Shown in pieces: positions 54,701 to 62,345 of a stretch of 62,345 bases of DNA (position 1 is its first letter; each line of letters begins with the position of its first letter). Source of the stretch: Acidaminococcus hominis (lineage in GTDB: Bacteria; Bacillota; Negativicutes; Acidaminococcales; Acidaminococcaceae). The position numbers were made by a program, and so were the translations under genes. The notes beneath the pieces are model-generated. The model was not told where the DNA came from, did not search any database, and worked only from the letters and a program-made list of their open reading frames with translations. Where the stretch lies: positions 760,054 through 822,398 of the forward strand of contig NZ_OLMM01000005.1 of NCBI RefSeq assembly GCF_900291475.1, written 5' to 3'.

Positions 54701-55159
54701 GGCATTATTTCGGACCTGAAAATCCGCTCCACCAAAAATGGGGACCGCATGGCCACGTTTGTGCTGGAAGATTTGTCCAGCAGTCTGACGGTGATTGCTT
54801 TCCCCAGGGCTTATGCCAAGTGCCGGCAGAACATTGAAAAAGACCGGGTGGTGAGCATCCAGGGTGTTATCAAATTGGATGAGGAAGCCGTCCGAATCTT
54901 TGCCAATGCTGTGGAGCCTTTGCAGGAAATGGCCCAGGAAGTCCATCTCCACATTGGCAAGGGCATGAATACTTCCCAGGTCCAGCAGCAGCTGGGAGGC
55001 ATTTTTATGGCCTTCCACGGGAAGAATCCCGTGTACCTGCACATTGCCGATACCCGGAAGGTTATCCGCACCGATCCCCGGTTCTGGGTGAATGCAGAGG
55101 AACCGGGCTTTGAGGATGCAGTGGTAAAAGTATTGGGTAGCGGCAGCCTGCACTATTAA
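51740..55159 (+). CDS. dnaE: DNA polymerase III alpha subunit (DnaE)
   Basis: Replicative polymerase subunit, 1139 residues. N-terminal PHP domain (about 1-210; FVHLHTHTQYSLLDGS and TDHGVMYGA), the polymerase core with catalytic aspartates in MPDIDTDICY near residue 397 and the fingers/beta-binding region. GYGFNKSHSAAYALVAYQTA lies near 750; tandem HhH and an OB fold (about 970-1050; IAVGGIISDLKIRSTKNGDRMA) follow. This is the DnaE1-type domain order with PHP and OB; no separate 3'-5' exonuclease domain is seen. AAAGGAGCAG precedes the ATG. Confidence 0.96.
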   Translation: MAEQFVHLHTHTQYSLLDGSCRIPELVRYAKELGMPALAITDHGVMYGAIEFYQECVKAGIKPIIGCEVYITSGSRLKKDLESRSKMYHLILLAENKTGYQNLMKLVSIGEVEGFYYKPRIDMDVLRQYSEGLICLSACIAGEVPRHILRGELETAEKVMLEYLDIFGRDRYYLEIQNHDLPEEKTVREELHKLAKKHNIKLVATNDLHYIHRSDASGQDILLCIQTNANYLDPTRMRFNNDSYYLKSREEMEQLFPEDQEALDNTLEIAERCNLTLEFGHLLLPEFPLPEGETMDGYLRKLCEESFPKRYPNDDGTARKRLEYELGIIKQMGYSGYFLIVWDFINYSRTHDIPVGPGRGSAAGSIVAYLTGITSIDPLKYNLIFERFLNPERVSMPDIDTDICYVKRHLVVDYLARKYGESHVAQIITFGTLAAKAAIKDVGRAMEIPLNVVNQVNKLIPNTPGTTLAGVLESSKELRALQEQDPNIAQLLDFAQKVEGMPRHTSTHAAGVVITPGELTNYVPLQITSSSDDEHEYICTQYDKDRSESLGLLKMDLLGLRTLTVIDDAVKMVRKNRGIDLHIEDIDLHDPKTCQMLCSGDTAAVFQMESDGMTRLMKQLAPEGMEDLIPLVALYRPGPLGSGMAEDFIAGRHGHRTAQVLHPLMEPIVADTYGVILYQEQVMQIASALAGFTLGEADILRRAMGKKKASVLDSMKEKFLQGAEKLHGISRELGDKIFALLQHFAGYGFNKSHSAAYALVAYQTAWLKANYPVEYMAAFLNSIISTADKVSWYIGVCNGMGVKVLPPDINSSEAGFSVDGKNIRFGLGAIKSVGDAAVSVILEEREKHGVFKDFFDFTRRVDLSKVNKRVVENLIKSGSMDTFGLRRSQLLAIMDPALDVAASEQHDRLTGQLGLFGEEDLAGSNAIPIPDLPEIPQADILRLEKELIGFYVTGHPLDRFRKVLSRYTPLLKCTEENFRDGERIAVGGIISDLKIRSTKNGDRMATFVLEDLSSSLTVIAFPRAYAKCRQNIEKDRVVSIQGVIKLDEEAVRIFANAVEPLQEMAQEVHLHIGKGMNTSQVQQQLGGIFMAFHGKNPVYLHIADTRKVIRTDPRFWVNAEEPGFEDAVVKVLGSGSLHY

Positions 55160-55183
55160 ATACTTGTTTATTTATCTATACCG

Positions 55184-55225
55184 ACAGGAATTTTTCCCAG
55201 CTGAGGAAGAATTCCTGTTTTTTTG
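55184..55225 (+). terminator. Terminator of dnaE
   Basis: ACAGGAATT (55184-55192) pairs with AATTCCTGT (55210-55218), inner TTCC/GGAA pairing, followed by seven T. In the 410-base gap 55160-55569 the remaining elements are the etf palindrome and promoter; 55226-55469 shows nothing supportable. Confidence 0.85.
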
Positions 55226-55469
55226 CTTTTGCGTGCTTGTAGAAAAGAGGGCTTTGGGTGTCTTTTGGAGAAAAACGGAAACAACTTTTTGCAGGCGGAG
55301 AAAAGCGGGGCTGGTACCCTGAAATTGAGATAATTCTTCTACAATTCTGTAGATATTTCTGTTACAGAAACCCCATGACCAGGAAAAAGAATGCCAAAAT
55401 CCGGCGAAAAAGGAAGCTTCCAGGAGGAAATTTAACATTTGTGAAAAAGTGGGAAATAAGAAGAATCTT

Positions 55470-55496
55470 TTGCAAGGGATTAGCAATCTCTTGCAA
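55470..55496 (+). promoter_or_regulatory. Palindromic operator candidate over the etf promoter
   Basis: TTGCAAGGGATT (55470-55481), AGC, AATCTCTTGCAA (55485-55496): half-sites of 12 bases, complementary at 11 of 12 positions. The right half ends with the -35 hexamer of the etf promoter, a position suited to a repressor. Confidence 0.6.
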
Positions 55497-55519
55497 CAGG
55501 GGAAAACACGTGCTACAAT
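55491..55519 (+). promoter_or_regulatory. Promoter of etfB-etfA
   Basis: TTGCAA (55491-55496), 17-base spacer, TACAAT (55514-55519), 51 bases before the etfB ATG. Confidence 0.75.
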
Positions 55520-55569
55520 GTGAAATGTGTGGTTTTGAACAATAAAGATTTTTAGGAGGTCGCTTTGTA

Positions 55570-56361
55570 ATGAACATCGTTGTATGTGTAAAACAGGTGC
55601 CGGATACCGCAGAAATGAGAATTGACCCGGTTACCAACAACCTCGTTAGAGATGGTGTAACAAATATCATGAACCCGTATGACCAGTACGCTCTGGAAAC
55701 GGCTTTGGAACTGAAAGATGAAATGGGTGCTAAGGTAACGGTTGTTACCATGGGACCTCCTCATGCAGAAGCTGTTTTGAAGGACTGCCTGGCAGTTGGC
55801 GCTGATGATGCCAAACTGATCAGTGACAGAGCTTTCGGCGGTGCAGATACCCTGGCCACCAGTGCTGCTATGGCTAACACCATTAAACATTTTGGCATTC
55901 CTGATCTGATCCTGTGCGGCCGTCAGGCTATCGATGGTGATACCGCTCAGGTTGGCCCTGAAATTGCAGAGCACTTAGACCTTCCGCAAGTTACCGGCGC
56001 TTTGAAAGTTAAGGTTGACGGCGATGAAGTAATCGTTGACAGAGATAACGAATACACTTCCCAAACCTTGGCTATGAAGATGCCTTGCGTAGTTACTGTA
56101 ATGCGCAGCAAAGACCTGCGTTTTGCCAGCATCAAAGGCAAACTGAAAGCCAGAAAGACTGAAGTTCCCGTATATACCGCTGCTGATTTGCAGATTCCTC
56201 TGGACATTATTGGTAAACCCGGTTCCCCGACCCAGGTAATGAAGAGCTTTACTCCGAAAGTTACCCAGGTTCACGGCGAAATCTTCACCGATGAAGATCC
56301 TGCAGAAGCTGTAGATAAACTGGTTGCAAAACTGGTTGAAGACAAGATTATTACGAAATGA
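55570..56361 (+). CDS. etfB: Electron transfer flavoprotein beta subunit
   Basis: Small subunit of ETF, 263 residues: MNIVVCVKQVPDTAEMRIDP at the start, ALELKDEMGAKVTVVTMGP, LCGRQAIDGDTAQVGPEIA near residue 117, and QTLAMKMPCVVTVMRS. In Acidaminococcus fermentans EtfAB is known to carry out flavin-based electron bifurcation with butyryl-CoA dehydrogenase, using NADH to reduce ferredoxin and crotonyl-CoA. The close resemblance makes the same role likely. ATG nine bases after AGGAGG. First gene of the etfBA operon; bcd is not in the window. Confidence 0.95.
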   Translation: MNIVVCVKQVPDTAEMRIDPVTNNLVRDGVTNIMNPYDQYALETALELKDEMGAKVTVVTMGPPHAEAVLKDCLAVGADDAKLISDRAFGGADTLATSAAMANTIKHFGIPDLILCGRQAIDGDTAQVGPEIAEHLDLPQVTGALKVKVDGDEVIVDRDNEYTSQTLAMKMPCVVTVMRSKDLRFASIKGKLKARKTEVPVYTAADLQIPLDIIGKPGSPTQVMKSFTPKVTQVHGEIFTDEDPAEAVDKLVAKLVEDKIITK

Positions 56362-56373
56362 GGTTTGAAATAA

Positions 56374-57396
56374 ATGGCTAACACGAAAGGTCTGAAGACC
56401 GGCAACGAAAAAGATTTATGGGTTTACGTTGAACATTATGATGGCAAACCCGTTCATGTAGTAAACGAACTGCTGGGTGAAGGCAGAACTTTGGCTGACA
56501 AATGCAACCAAAAACTGGCTGCTGTTTTGATCACCGATAAAGCAAATGACATTCCTCAACATCTGATTGCCCAAGGCGCTGACCTGGTATACGTAGTAGA
56601 AGATCCTTCCCTGAAGGAATATTCCACCGACCTGTACACCAACGCTTTCTGCGAACTGATTGCTGAATACCATCCTTCCGCTGTTCTGATCGGCGCTACC
56701 AACGACGGCCGTGACCTGGGTCCCCGCGTTGCTGCCCGTATGAACACTGGTCTGTGCGCTGACTGCACCATCCTGGATGTAGAAGAAAACGGCCTGGTTC
56801 ATTGGACCCGTCCTGCTGCTGGTGGTAACATCATGGCTACCATCCTGTGCAAAGAACATACTCCGCAAATGGGTACCGTTCGTCCTAAGACCTTCAAGGC
56901 TCTGGCTCCCGATGCTTCCCGCAAAGGCGAAGTTATCAACTACACCCTGAAGAACCATGTAGAAGACCGCGTCAGAGTCATCAGAAAAGACCCTGTTGTG
57001 GTTGAAGGCGAAATGGCCATCGACGATGCAGAATACATTGCTTCCGGCGGCCGCGGCATGAAAGCCAAAGAAAACTTCGTTCTGCTGCAAGACCTGGCTC
57101 ATGTACTGGGCGGCGCTGTAGGCGGTTCCCGTGCTGCAGTAGATGAAGGCTTCATTGAACATCCGCGTCAAGTAGGCCAATCCGGTAAAACCGTTACCCC
57201 GAAGATTTACTTCGCCTGCGGTATCTCCGGATCCGTACAGCATAAAGCTGGTATGAGCAAATCCGATACCATCATTTGCATCAACAAGGATCCGGACGCT
57301 CCTATGTTCCAAATCTCTCGGTATGGTATCGTTGGCGATGCTTTGAAGATTCTGCCTCTGCTGACTGCAAAGATCAAAGCTTTCAAAGAATCCTAA
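56374..57396 (+). CDS. etfA: Electron transfer flavoprotein alpha subunit
   Basis: Large ETF subunit, 340 residues. N-terminal domain (about 1-210) with [18 protein letters not shown] near residue 108, and the C-terminal FAD-binding domain with [15 protein letters not shown] near residue 246, [11 protein letters not shown]-like [33 protein letters not shown] near 290 and [12 protein letters not shown]. Twelve bases after etfB. Codon use is highly biased, fitting an abundant fermentation enzyme. Ends at a strong terminator before pyk. Confidence 0.95.
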   Translation: MANTKGLKTGNEKDLWVYVEHYDGKPVHVVNELLGEGRTLADKCNQKLAAVLITDKANDIPQHLIAQGADLVYVVEDPSLKEYSTDLYTNAFCELIAEYHPSAVLIGATNDGRDLGPRVAARMNTGLCADCTILDVEENGLVHWTRPAAGGNIMATILCKEHTPQMGTVRPKTFKALAPDASRKGEVINYTLKNHVEDRVRVIRKDPVVVEGEMAIDDAEYIASGGRGMKAKENFVLLQDLAHVLGGAVGGSRAAVDEGFIEHPRQVGQSGKTVTPKIYFACGISGSVQHKAGMSKSDTIICINKDPDAPMFQISRYGIVGDALKILPLLTAKIKAFKES

Positions 57397-57412
57397 TTCC
57401 ATATGGAAATCC

Positions 57413-57446
57413 AATAGTCCGGGCTGTTTCAGCCCGGGCTATTTTT
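57413..57446 (+). terminator. Terminator of etfB-etfA
   Basis: A 13-bp stem with one G-T pair (57413-57425 with 57431-57443), pentaloop GTTTC, T-run to 57446. The pyk start lies only 15 bases after it, so pyk depends on readthrough or a promoter hidden here. Confidence 0.88.
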
Positions 57447-57460
57447 AGAAGGGGATCAAT

Positions 57461-59209
57461 ATGAAAAAGACAAAAATTATCTGCACCCTGGGACCAGCTA
57501 CGGACAAAAAGGACCTGCTGGTCAAAATGATTCGGGCAGGGATGGACCTGGCCCGTTTCAACTTTTCCCATGGCTCCCACAGTGAATGCGAAACCCGCCT
57601 GAATCTGTTAAAGGAAGCTGTGAAGGAAACGGGAAAGGTCATTGGCTATGTAGCCGATACCAAGGGGCCTGAAATGCGGCTGGGTCTTTTCAAGGGGGAT
57701 AAGACCACGCTAGTGCCTGGCAGCCACTTTACGCTGACGGTGGACGAGGTAGAAGGAACGGCAGAAAAGGCCCATGTAAATTATGCCGGCCTGCCTTCGG
57801 AAGTCCGCAAAGGGGATAAAATCCTCTTGAATGATGGGAAACTGTCCCTGGAAGTCCAATCCACCACCGACAAGGAAATTGATACCATCGTCATCAACGG
57901 TGGGGAAATCTCCTCCCGGAAACGGGTGGCAGTGCCTGGGGCTTTCCTGAAGCTGCCCTTTATGTCCAAACAGGACGAAGACGACATTACCTTCGCTGCC
58001 CAGCAGGGCATGGACTATGTGGCGGCATCCTTTGTGCGCAATGCCCGGGACGTTATGGAAATCCGCCGTCTGCTGGAACGGATTGGCTCCTCCATGGGGA
58101 TTATTGCCAAGATTGAAAACCAGGAAGGCGTGGACAACATCGATGAGATTCTCCAGGTGGCCGACGGTGTTATGGTGGCCCGGGGGGATCTGGGGGTAGA
58201 GATTCCCATGGAAGATGTGCCCATTGTCCAAAAACAGATTATTGCCAAGTGCAACCAGCTGGGGAAGCCGGTGGTTACAGCTACCCAGATGCTGGAAAGC
58301 ATGATTACCAACTACCGGGCTACCAGGGCAGAAGCCAACGATGTGGCCAACTCCATCTTTGACGGTACCGACGCTATTATGCTCAGCGGGGAAACAGCCT
58401 CTGGGGCGTATCCTTTGGAAGCGGTGCAGACCATGGCCCGGATTGCTACCCGGACGGAGCAGGCTTTCGATTATGTGACCTTGTTCCAGCATAAGGGTAT
58501 TGGCGCCCATGTACAGATGACGGATGCCATCAGCCATGCTACCGTGCAGATTGCTACGGAACTGGAAGCCAACGCCATTTTGTCCATTACCGAGTCCGGC
58601 TATACCGCCCGGCTGGTGGCCAAATACCGGCCCAAAGCAACGGTGGTAGCCGTGTCACCGGTTCCTGCCAGCCTGCGCCGGATGACCCTCTATTGGGGCG
58701 TTACGCCGCTGATGGGGGACAACAGAACCAGCACGGATTCCCTGATTGAAACCTCCATTGAACGGGCTCTGGATGCAGACCTGCTGCACAAAGGGGATTC
58801 TGTGGTGGTAACGGCCGGCATGAACGTGGGCAAGGTGGGCAGCACCAACCTGATCCAAGTAATCCACGTTGGCCATAAGCTGGTGCAGGGCCAAGGCATT
58901 GGCAAGCGTGCTGCTACAGGCACCATTTGCAAGGTCCGGACCAAGTCCGACCTGGAAAACTTCCGCCCGAGCATGATCCTGGCAGTGGCCGCCCTGGAAA
59001 ACGAAATGGGTACCACGGCAGCCCAGGCTGGCGGCATTATTGCAGAAGAAGGCGGTTTTACTTCTCCTGCGGCCATTATCGGCATCAACTATGGTATCCC
59101 TGTTATTGTAGGGGCTTCCGGCGTCATGGATGCTGTGAAGACCGGTGACGTGGTAACCCTGGATGTAGCTACGGGTTCCGTGTATGCTGGGAAAATCAAC
59201 GTAAAATAA
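57461..59209 (+). CDS. pyk: Pyruvate kinase
   Basis: Converts PEP and ADP to pyruvate and ATP. 582 residues: TKIICTLGPATD at the start, FNFSHGSHSECE near residue 32, KGPEMRLG, the catalytic MGIIAKIENQEGVDNIDEIL near 215 and MVARGDLGVEIP. The C-terminal extension (about 475-582) is the extra PEP-utilising-type swivelling domain (GGIIAEEGGFTSPAAIIG) found in bacillary pyruvate kinases; it has Pro where the phosphocarrier enzymes have the reactive His. ATG after AAGGGGAT. Located 65 bases after etfA across a terminator. Confidence 0.96.
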   Translation: MKKTKIICTLGPATDKKDLLVKMIRAGMDLARFNFSHGSHSECETRLNLLKEAVKETGKVIGYVADTKGPEMRLGLFKGDKTTLVPGSHFTLTVDEVEGTAEKAHVNYAGLPSEVRKGDKILLNDGKLSLEVQSTTDKEIDTIVINGGEISSRKRVAVPGAFLKLPFMSKQDEDDITFAAQQGMDYVAASFVRNARDVMEIRRLLERIGSSMGIIAKIENQEGVDNIDEILQVADGVMVARGDLGVEIPMEDVPIVQKQIIAKCNQLGKPVVTATQMLESMITNYRATRAEANDVANSIFDGTDAIMLSGETASGAYPLEAVQTMARIATRTEQAFDYVTLFQHKGIGAHVQMTDAISHATVQIATELEANAILSITESGYTARLVAKYRPKATVVAVSPVPASLRRMTLYWGVTPLMGDNRTSTDSLIETSIERALDADLLHKGDSVVVTAGMNVGKVGSTNLIQVIHVGHKLVQGQGIGKRAATGTICKVRTKSDLENFRPSMILAVAALENEMGTTAAQAGGIIAEEGGFTSPAAIIGINYGIPVIVGASGVMDAVKTGDVVTLDVATGSVYAGKINVK

Positions 59210-59233
59210 ACCTGGAACCTTTCAGGCTGCAGA

Positions 59234-59264
59234 AAACCCCATCCGATCGGGTCGGATGGGGTTT
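59234..59264. terminator. Bidirectional terminator, pyk / acyltransferase gene
   Basis: A 13-bp perfect stem (59234-59246 with 59252-59264) between convergent stops at 59209 and 59279. Confidence 0.85.
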
Positions 59265-59278
59265 GTCTTTGAGAAAGC

Positions 59279-60373
59279 TCAGGCTGCCTTGGCCTTGGAG
59301 CTGCGCAGCCGGTGCCAAAGCACGGCGAACAGGTAAGAGATGAACAAGATAATTACATAGAATAGGGCAATGGAAACGTGTTCCAGGGAGCCAAACAGTT
59401 TGTTCGTTACCAGTTCCAGTTGGTCGATGAAGAAGGGGTGGACCAGATAAATCAGGAAGGAACGGTCGGACATTTTCCGCAGGGCGGTTTTACAGGGATA
59501 CCAGCCCTGTTTCAGCAGCAGGCTGAAGAACAGGATACAGGCAAGGGTGAACACCAGGCCAGGCAGGCTTAGCTGCTGCAGGTAATTGACCGTATCTTCA
59601 TAGGGCATGCCCCACAGGTTGGTCCAGCGGTAGAACAGCCAGGTATTAAAGCTGGCGCTGAGCCCAAAGAACAGGGCTATGGGCAGCTTATGCCGGGTCA
59701 GCAGTCTGTCAAAGGCGCCGTAGTGCCGGGCAATGACCCCGCCCAGCATGAATACGAACAGATAGAAAAACGGAAAGTAGTTCAGCCGGTATTGGCACAG
59801 GTTCAGCAGCACGGGATTGTCTGCAATCCAGTCCGGATAGGACCAGAACACAAAGCTGAATTGGTACAGGGCCACCTGTAAAACAAACAAAATAGCCATG
59901 CCCAGCTTCAGGCCCATTTTTTCCAGAACCCGCATCATCCCTCGCCACAGGGGGAACAGGATGTAGAACCAGAGCAGAATCACCAGGAAATAGATGTGGT
60001 AGACGCCGGTGCCAAAGAAAAGACAGAACAAAACATTCTCTGGCAGCAATAGGTTAGGATTTTGTGAAGTAAAACTGTAATAACAGATGTATAATAGAGA
60101 GGTAACCACATAGGGGAGGGCTATGCTTTTTAGCCTTTTCTGAAGGAAGCGGCCATAGGAAAAGGGTTCTTCCAGGGGATGGGTGTAAAATAGCCCGTAG
60201 CCCGAAATGAAAAAAAAGGTGGGCACGCTGTAGCGGCTCAGAATATTGGTGATCAGAACCAAAAACGGGGTGGCAGCTTCCGCACTGACGGCCATACTGC
60301 CTACGTGGATGGCAATGACCCCCAGCATACAGATGCCCCGCAGATTATCAAATATGGGATTGCGCTTTCTCAC
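59279..60373 (-). CDS. Acyltransferase 3 family membrane protein
   Basis: A 364-residue integral membrane protein of the acyltransferase 3 family, which O-acetylates or otherwise acylates cell-surface sugars. About ten hydrophobic helices; the N-terminal FDNLRGICMLGVIAIH carries the family R and the catalytic-type His near residue 22, followed by SVPTFFFISGYGLF. The acceptor is unknown; no polysaccharide genes are nearby. I chose the GTG at 60373, since GGAGG lies six bases upstream; 14 codons of open frame further upstream include no ribosome site. Confidence 0.82.
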   Translation of the reverse strand: MRKRNPIFDNLRGICMLGVIAIHVGSMAVSAEAATPFLVLITNILSRYSVPTFFFISGYGLFYTHPLEEPFSYGRFLQKRLKSIALPYVVTSLLYICYYSFTSQNPNLLLPENVLFCLFFGTGVYHIYFLVILLWFYILFPLWRGMMRVLEKMGLKLGMAILFVLQVALYQFSFVFWSYPDWIADNPVLLNLCQYRLNYFPFFYLFVFMLGGVIARHYGAFDRLLTRHKLPIALFFGLSASFNTWLFYRWTNLWGMPYEDTVNYLQQLSLPGLVFTLACILFFSLLLKQGWYPCKTALRKMSDRSFLIYLVHPFFIDQLELVTNKLFGSLEHVSIALFYVIILFISYLFAVLWHRLRSSKAKAA

Positions 60374-60550
60374 GAAAACCTCCAGGCTTACTCCCGGTGC
60401 CTGCAAACCAGGCAAAACCAGGAAATTTATGCTAACTTAATCATTATAAGTATCTCCGGAAAGAAGAACAAGAGGTTTTTCTGGTTTCTTACGGAGTATT
60501 TTCTTTTTCGCTGATTTTTCTCAGATTCTTGCAAGAAGGGAGACGGTTTT

Positions 60551-61045
60551 GTGGAAGTGAAACTATTGGTGCGGGGAGCCCTGCTGTTGGCAGTAGGGGC
60601 ACTTTCCCAGCAGCTGCGGCTGGTACTGCCCCTGCCGGTGCCGGTCTTGACTTTGCTGATAGGGACGCTGGTCAATACGGTACTGTTTCTCAGCAGCCGG
60701 TATACCTCCTCCCAGCTTGCCTGGGTCACTGCGCTGGCGCTGCCGGTGATTGCTTTTTTTCAGGGGCATATTCAGCCCTTTTTGATTCCAGTGATTTTTT
60801 TGGGCAACGGGATTTATGTGGAGCTGACAGGGCGCAGAAAGAGTTTGCGCTGGACCCTGTTTTGGGCTCCGGCGGTGAAAAGCCTGGTCCTGGGCCTGTG
60901 TCTTAGCCTGGGCCAATTGTTGGTGCTCCAGCTGCCGCCTGCCATGCTACCGCCGGTCCTGGCTGCGTTTTTGCCCTTCCAATGGCTTACCGGTATGGCC
61001 GGGGTTCTTCTGGGCCAGCTGCTGGAAGGCCGGATTCATGACTAG
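60551..61045 (+). CDS. Small integral membrane protein (ECF S-component-like?)
   Basis: A 164-residue, very hydrophobic protein with about five transmembrane helices, and the only marked charged loop around TGRRKSLRW near residue 97. The size and topology resemble substrate-binding S components of ECF vitamin transporters, but I see no diagnostic motif and no ATPase or T-component gene nearby. GTG start after AAGGGAG with a 9-base gap. Divergent from the acyltransferase gene and followed by the IS30 element. Confidence 0.65.
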   Translation: MEVKLLVRGALLLAVGALSQQLRLVLPLPVPVLTLLIGTLVNTVLFLSSRYTSSQLAWVTALALPVIAFFQGHIQPFLIPVIFLGNGIYVELTGRRKSLRWTLFWAPAVKSLVLGLCLSLGQLLVLQLPPAMLPPVLAAFLPFQWLTGMAGVLLGQLLEGRIHD

Positions 61046-61127
61046 CTAACATAGATTTATAAACTTTGTTACATTAATAGCCTAATATTCTCTAGCTTTT
61101 TTTATAGAGGTAGTGTATAGTTATTTT

Positions 61128-61153
61128 GGTAAATTGCAAGTTGAATTTGAACA
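61128..61153 (+). repeat. Left inverted repeat of the IS30 element
   Basis: A 26-base terminal repeat starting GGTAAATTGCAAG and ending TTTGAACA; 20 of 26 positions match the right repeat (reverse complement). Confidence 0.8.
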
Positions 61154-61160
61154 ACTATAA

Positions 61161-62237
61161 TCAAGAAACACACTCAATAGCATAAACTTCATCGAGGAAT
61201 GCATCAAATAGCTCTGACGGCGTATGGTAGCCCAAAACACGACGTGGGCGCTGGTTCAGCGTATCTGCCATGTTCAGGATATCCTCATCAGAGAACCGCT
61301 CTACGGACATGCCCTTTGGGATGAAATCCCTCAGCAAGCCATTGTGGCGTTCGTTTTGAGCCCGTTCCCACGAGCTGTACGAATGTGTAAAGTACATCTT
61401 GGTGCCGAGACTCTCGAACTGTGACAAGTTCTCAAACTCAGGACCGTTATCGGCCGTCATCGTCTTAAAAATCTGGCTGAAGCGCTCTGCGCCATATAGC
61501 TCCTGCAACTGTGCAAGAGCGGATTCAACGCCGGCACAGGTACGTCCAGGAATGCGGATGGCGATGTAGTTGCGCGTAACCTTTTCAACAGCAGTGAAGA
61601 CTACTGCCTCACGGCCTGCACGCTGACCAACGACCGTGTCCACTTCCCAGTGGCCAATTTCGGTACCTTCATTGACGACGGCAGGACGTTCCTCAATGGA
61701 GCGACCCTTCATACGCTTGTTCTTACGTACCCATTTCCGACGGTGTTTATGCTTTAAGGCTCGCGGGACTTCGAAGAGCGACAGCGGAAGCTTATTAGCC
61801 CAAGGCATGTTGTAAAGCGTCTTGGTACAGGGAATCTGTGCCGGCGTAAATAGCTTGTTCCGCCTAGCATAGCCAACGCAGGCATCCAGTGACCAACGTT
61901 CCTGGCGGACTTGTTCTACCATCCATTGGATGAACGATTCGCAGTCGTCATGATCGATTTTGCAAGTCTTCCTGGAGTTCTTGCGATTCTTTGCGTATGC
62001 CTTCTGACCGCGCTTTGCCATATACTGTGGGGCACGACCGTGCTTGCTTTTTCGTTCCGGCGTTCCACGCCGAAGCTCATAGAAAACAGTCGTATGAGCA
62101 CATCCTACTGCAGCAGCAATGTTGCGAAGGGAAAGCCCTTGACGATGCAGAGCTTGAATCATACCACGTTCTTCCAAAGAAAGATGGCGGCCGGGGATAC
62201 GTACGTCCTCCATTGTGTTAGAATGGATGTGATCCAT
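61161..62237 (-). CDS. IS30-family transposase
   Basis: A 358-residue DDE transposase. N-terminal helix-turn-helix (LSLEERGMIQALHRQGLSLR, then AAAVGCAHTTVFYELRRG), and the catalytic core with D in GHWEVDTVVG near residue 200, D in MTADNGPEFEN near 258, and E in AQNERHNGLLRDFIPKG near 294, the D-D-E spacing and NGLLR signature of IS30. ATG 62237 nine bases after AAAGGAG. Full length and apparently intact, so the copy could be active. Confidence 0.93.
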   Translation of the reverse strand: MDHIHSNTMEDVRIPGRHLSLEERGMIQALHRQGLSLRNIAAAVGCAHTTVFYELRRGTPERKSKHGRAPQYMAKRGQKAYAKNRKNSRKTCKIDHDDCESFIQWMVEQVRQERWSLDACVGYARRNKLFTPAQIPCTKTLYNMPWANKLPLSLFEVPRALKHKHRRKWVRKNKRMKGRSIEERPAVVNEGTEIGHWEVDTVVGQRAGREAVVFTAVEKVTRNYIAIRIPGRTCAGVESALAQLQELYGAERFSQIFKTMTADNGPEFENLSQFESLGTKMYFTHSYSSWERAQNERHNGLLRDFIPKGMSVERFSDEDILNMADTLNQRPRRVLGYHTPSELFDAFLDEVYAIECVS

Positions 62238-62319
62238 CGTGATTGCTCCTTTGTTGATGATTTCTCGCAAAACCATTTTAGCATGAGGCTTCACTATGGA
62301 TTTTTATTTTTTGATTAAC

Positions 62320-62345
62320 TGTTCAAGTTCATTTTACAACTGACC
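62320..62345 (-). repeat. Right inverted repeat of the IS30 element
   Basis: A 26-base terminal repeat that, read from the window end inward on the minus strand, starts GGTCAGTTGTAAAA and ends CTTGAACA. Confidence 0.8.

Larger units (their letters stand above)
61128..62345 (-). mobile_element. IS30-family insertion sequence
   Basis: About 1218 bases bounded by imperfect inverted repeats: the left end from 61128 inward and the right end from 62345 inward agree at 20 of 26 positions. It contains one transposase gene on the minus strand. The right repeat ends exactly at the last base of the window, so the target duplication cannot be read and the true outer end might lie beyond. Confidence 0.88.

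Overview
The window looks like chromosomal DNA of a low-oxygen Firmicute with a Gram-negative-type envelope (class Negativicutes), most probably Acidaminococcus or a close relative. This rests on my recognition of several proteins: the EtfB/EtfA pair, a biotin-free oxaloacetate/pyruvate carboxyltransferase, a eukaryotic-type NADP isocitrate dehydrogenase and a stand-alone HutP. It also rests on Bacillus-like gene order combined with secreted proteins that have ordinary signal peptides and a surface-adhesin-E-like protein. No database search was possible, so the genus is an inference. The right end coincides exactly with the outer end of an IS30-family element, which suggests that the window is a whole contig broken at a repeated insertion sequence.

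Layout. 0.1-3.6 kb: ilvD and rqcH on the minus strand. 3.8-7.8 kb: a secreted protein, then the classic operon yicC-remA-gmk-rpoZ-coaBC. 7.8-10.5 kb: a HydE-like radical SAM gene, two divergent serine tRNAs and a HAD-IIA phosphatase. 10.7-21.9 kb: a long, tightly packed housekeeping block (Orn/Lys/Arg decarboxylase, tmk, holB, ricT, trmN6-like, rsmI, metG, tatD, YabE-like 3D protein, rnmV, rsmA, Cys-rich small protein) that follows the Bacillus subtilis yaaO-to-ksgA order. 22-24 kb: groES-groEL under a perfect CIRCE operator. 24.2-28.4 kb: a small ORF, the carboxyltransferase and a class A penicillin-binding protein. 28.7-32.6 kb: greA-lysS, an HD hydrolase, and a TerB-like gene preceded by a striking structured leader or small RNA. 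32.6-40.3 kb: NhaC antiporter, secreted protein, phosphoglycolate-phosphatase-like HAD protein, a second IlvD/Edd dehydratase divergent from a LysR regulator, HD hydrolase and isocitrate dehydrogenase. 40.4-41.6 kb: a 76-residue ORF divergent from hutP, then a four-tRNA cluster (His, Gln, Lys, Leu). 41.7-49.3 kb: isochorismatase-like hydrolase, CNNM/CorC membrane protein, a three-gene coupled operon (YgjP metalloprotease, degenerate beta-lactamase-fold protein, FAD oxidoreductase), adhesin-E-like surface protein and a beta-CASP nuclease. 49.4-59.3 kb: typA, sepF, dnaE, etfB-etfA and pyk. 59.3-62.3 kb: acyltransferase, small membrane protein and the IS30 element.

Most genes serve translation, DNA replication, envelope assembly and fermentative metabolism. 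EtfAB, the carboxyltransferase, isocitrate dehydrogenase, pyruvate kinase and NhaC fit an amino-acid and organic-acid fermenter. Transcription units are cleanly delimited: about twenty rho-independent terminators, many bidirectional between convergent genes, and several near-consensus housekeeping promoters can be read directly.

The observations most worth following up are the rod-like RNA before the TerB-like gene, the membrane-anchored beta-lactamase-fold protein that has lost all its catalytic motifs, the lysyl-tRNA synthetase with a fused EMAP-II-type tRNA-binding domain, and a long palindrome over the -35 box of the etf promoter. I saw no CRISPR array, prophage, defence island or replication origin.
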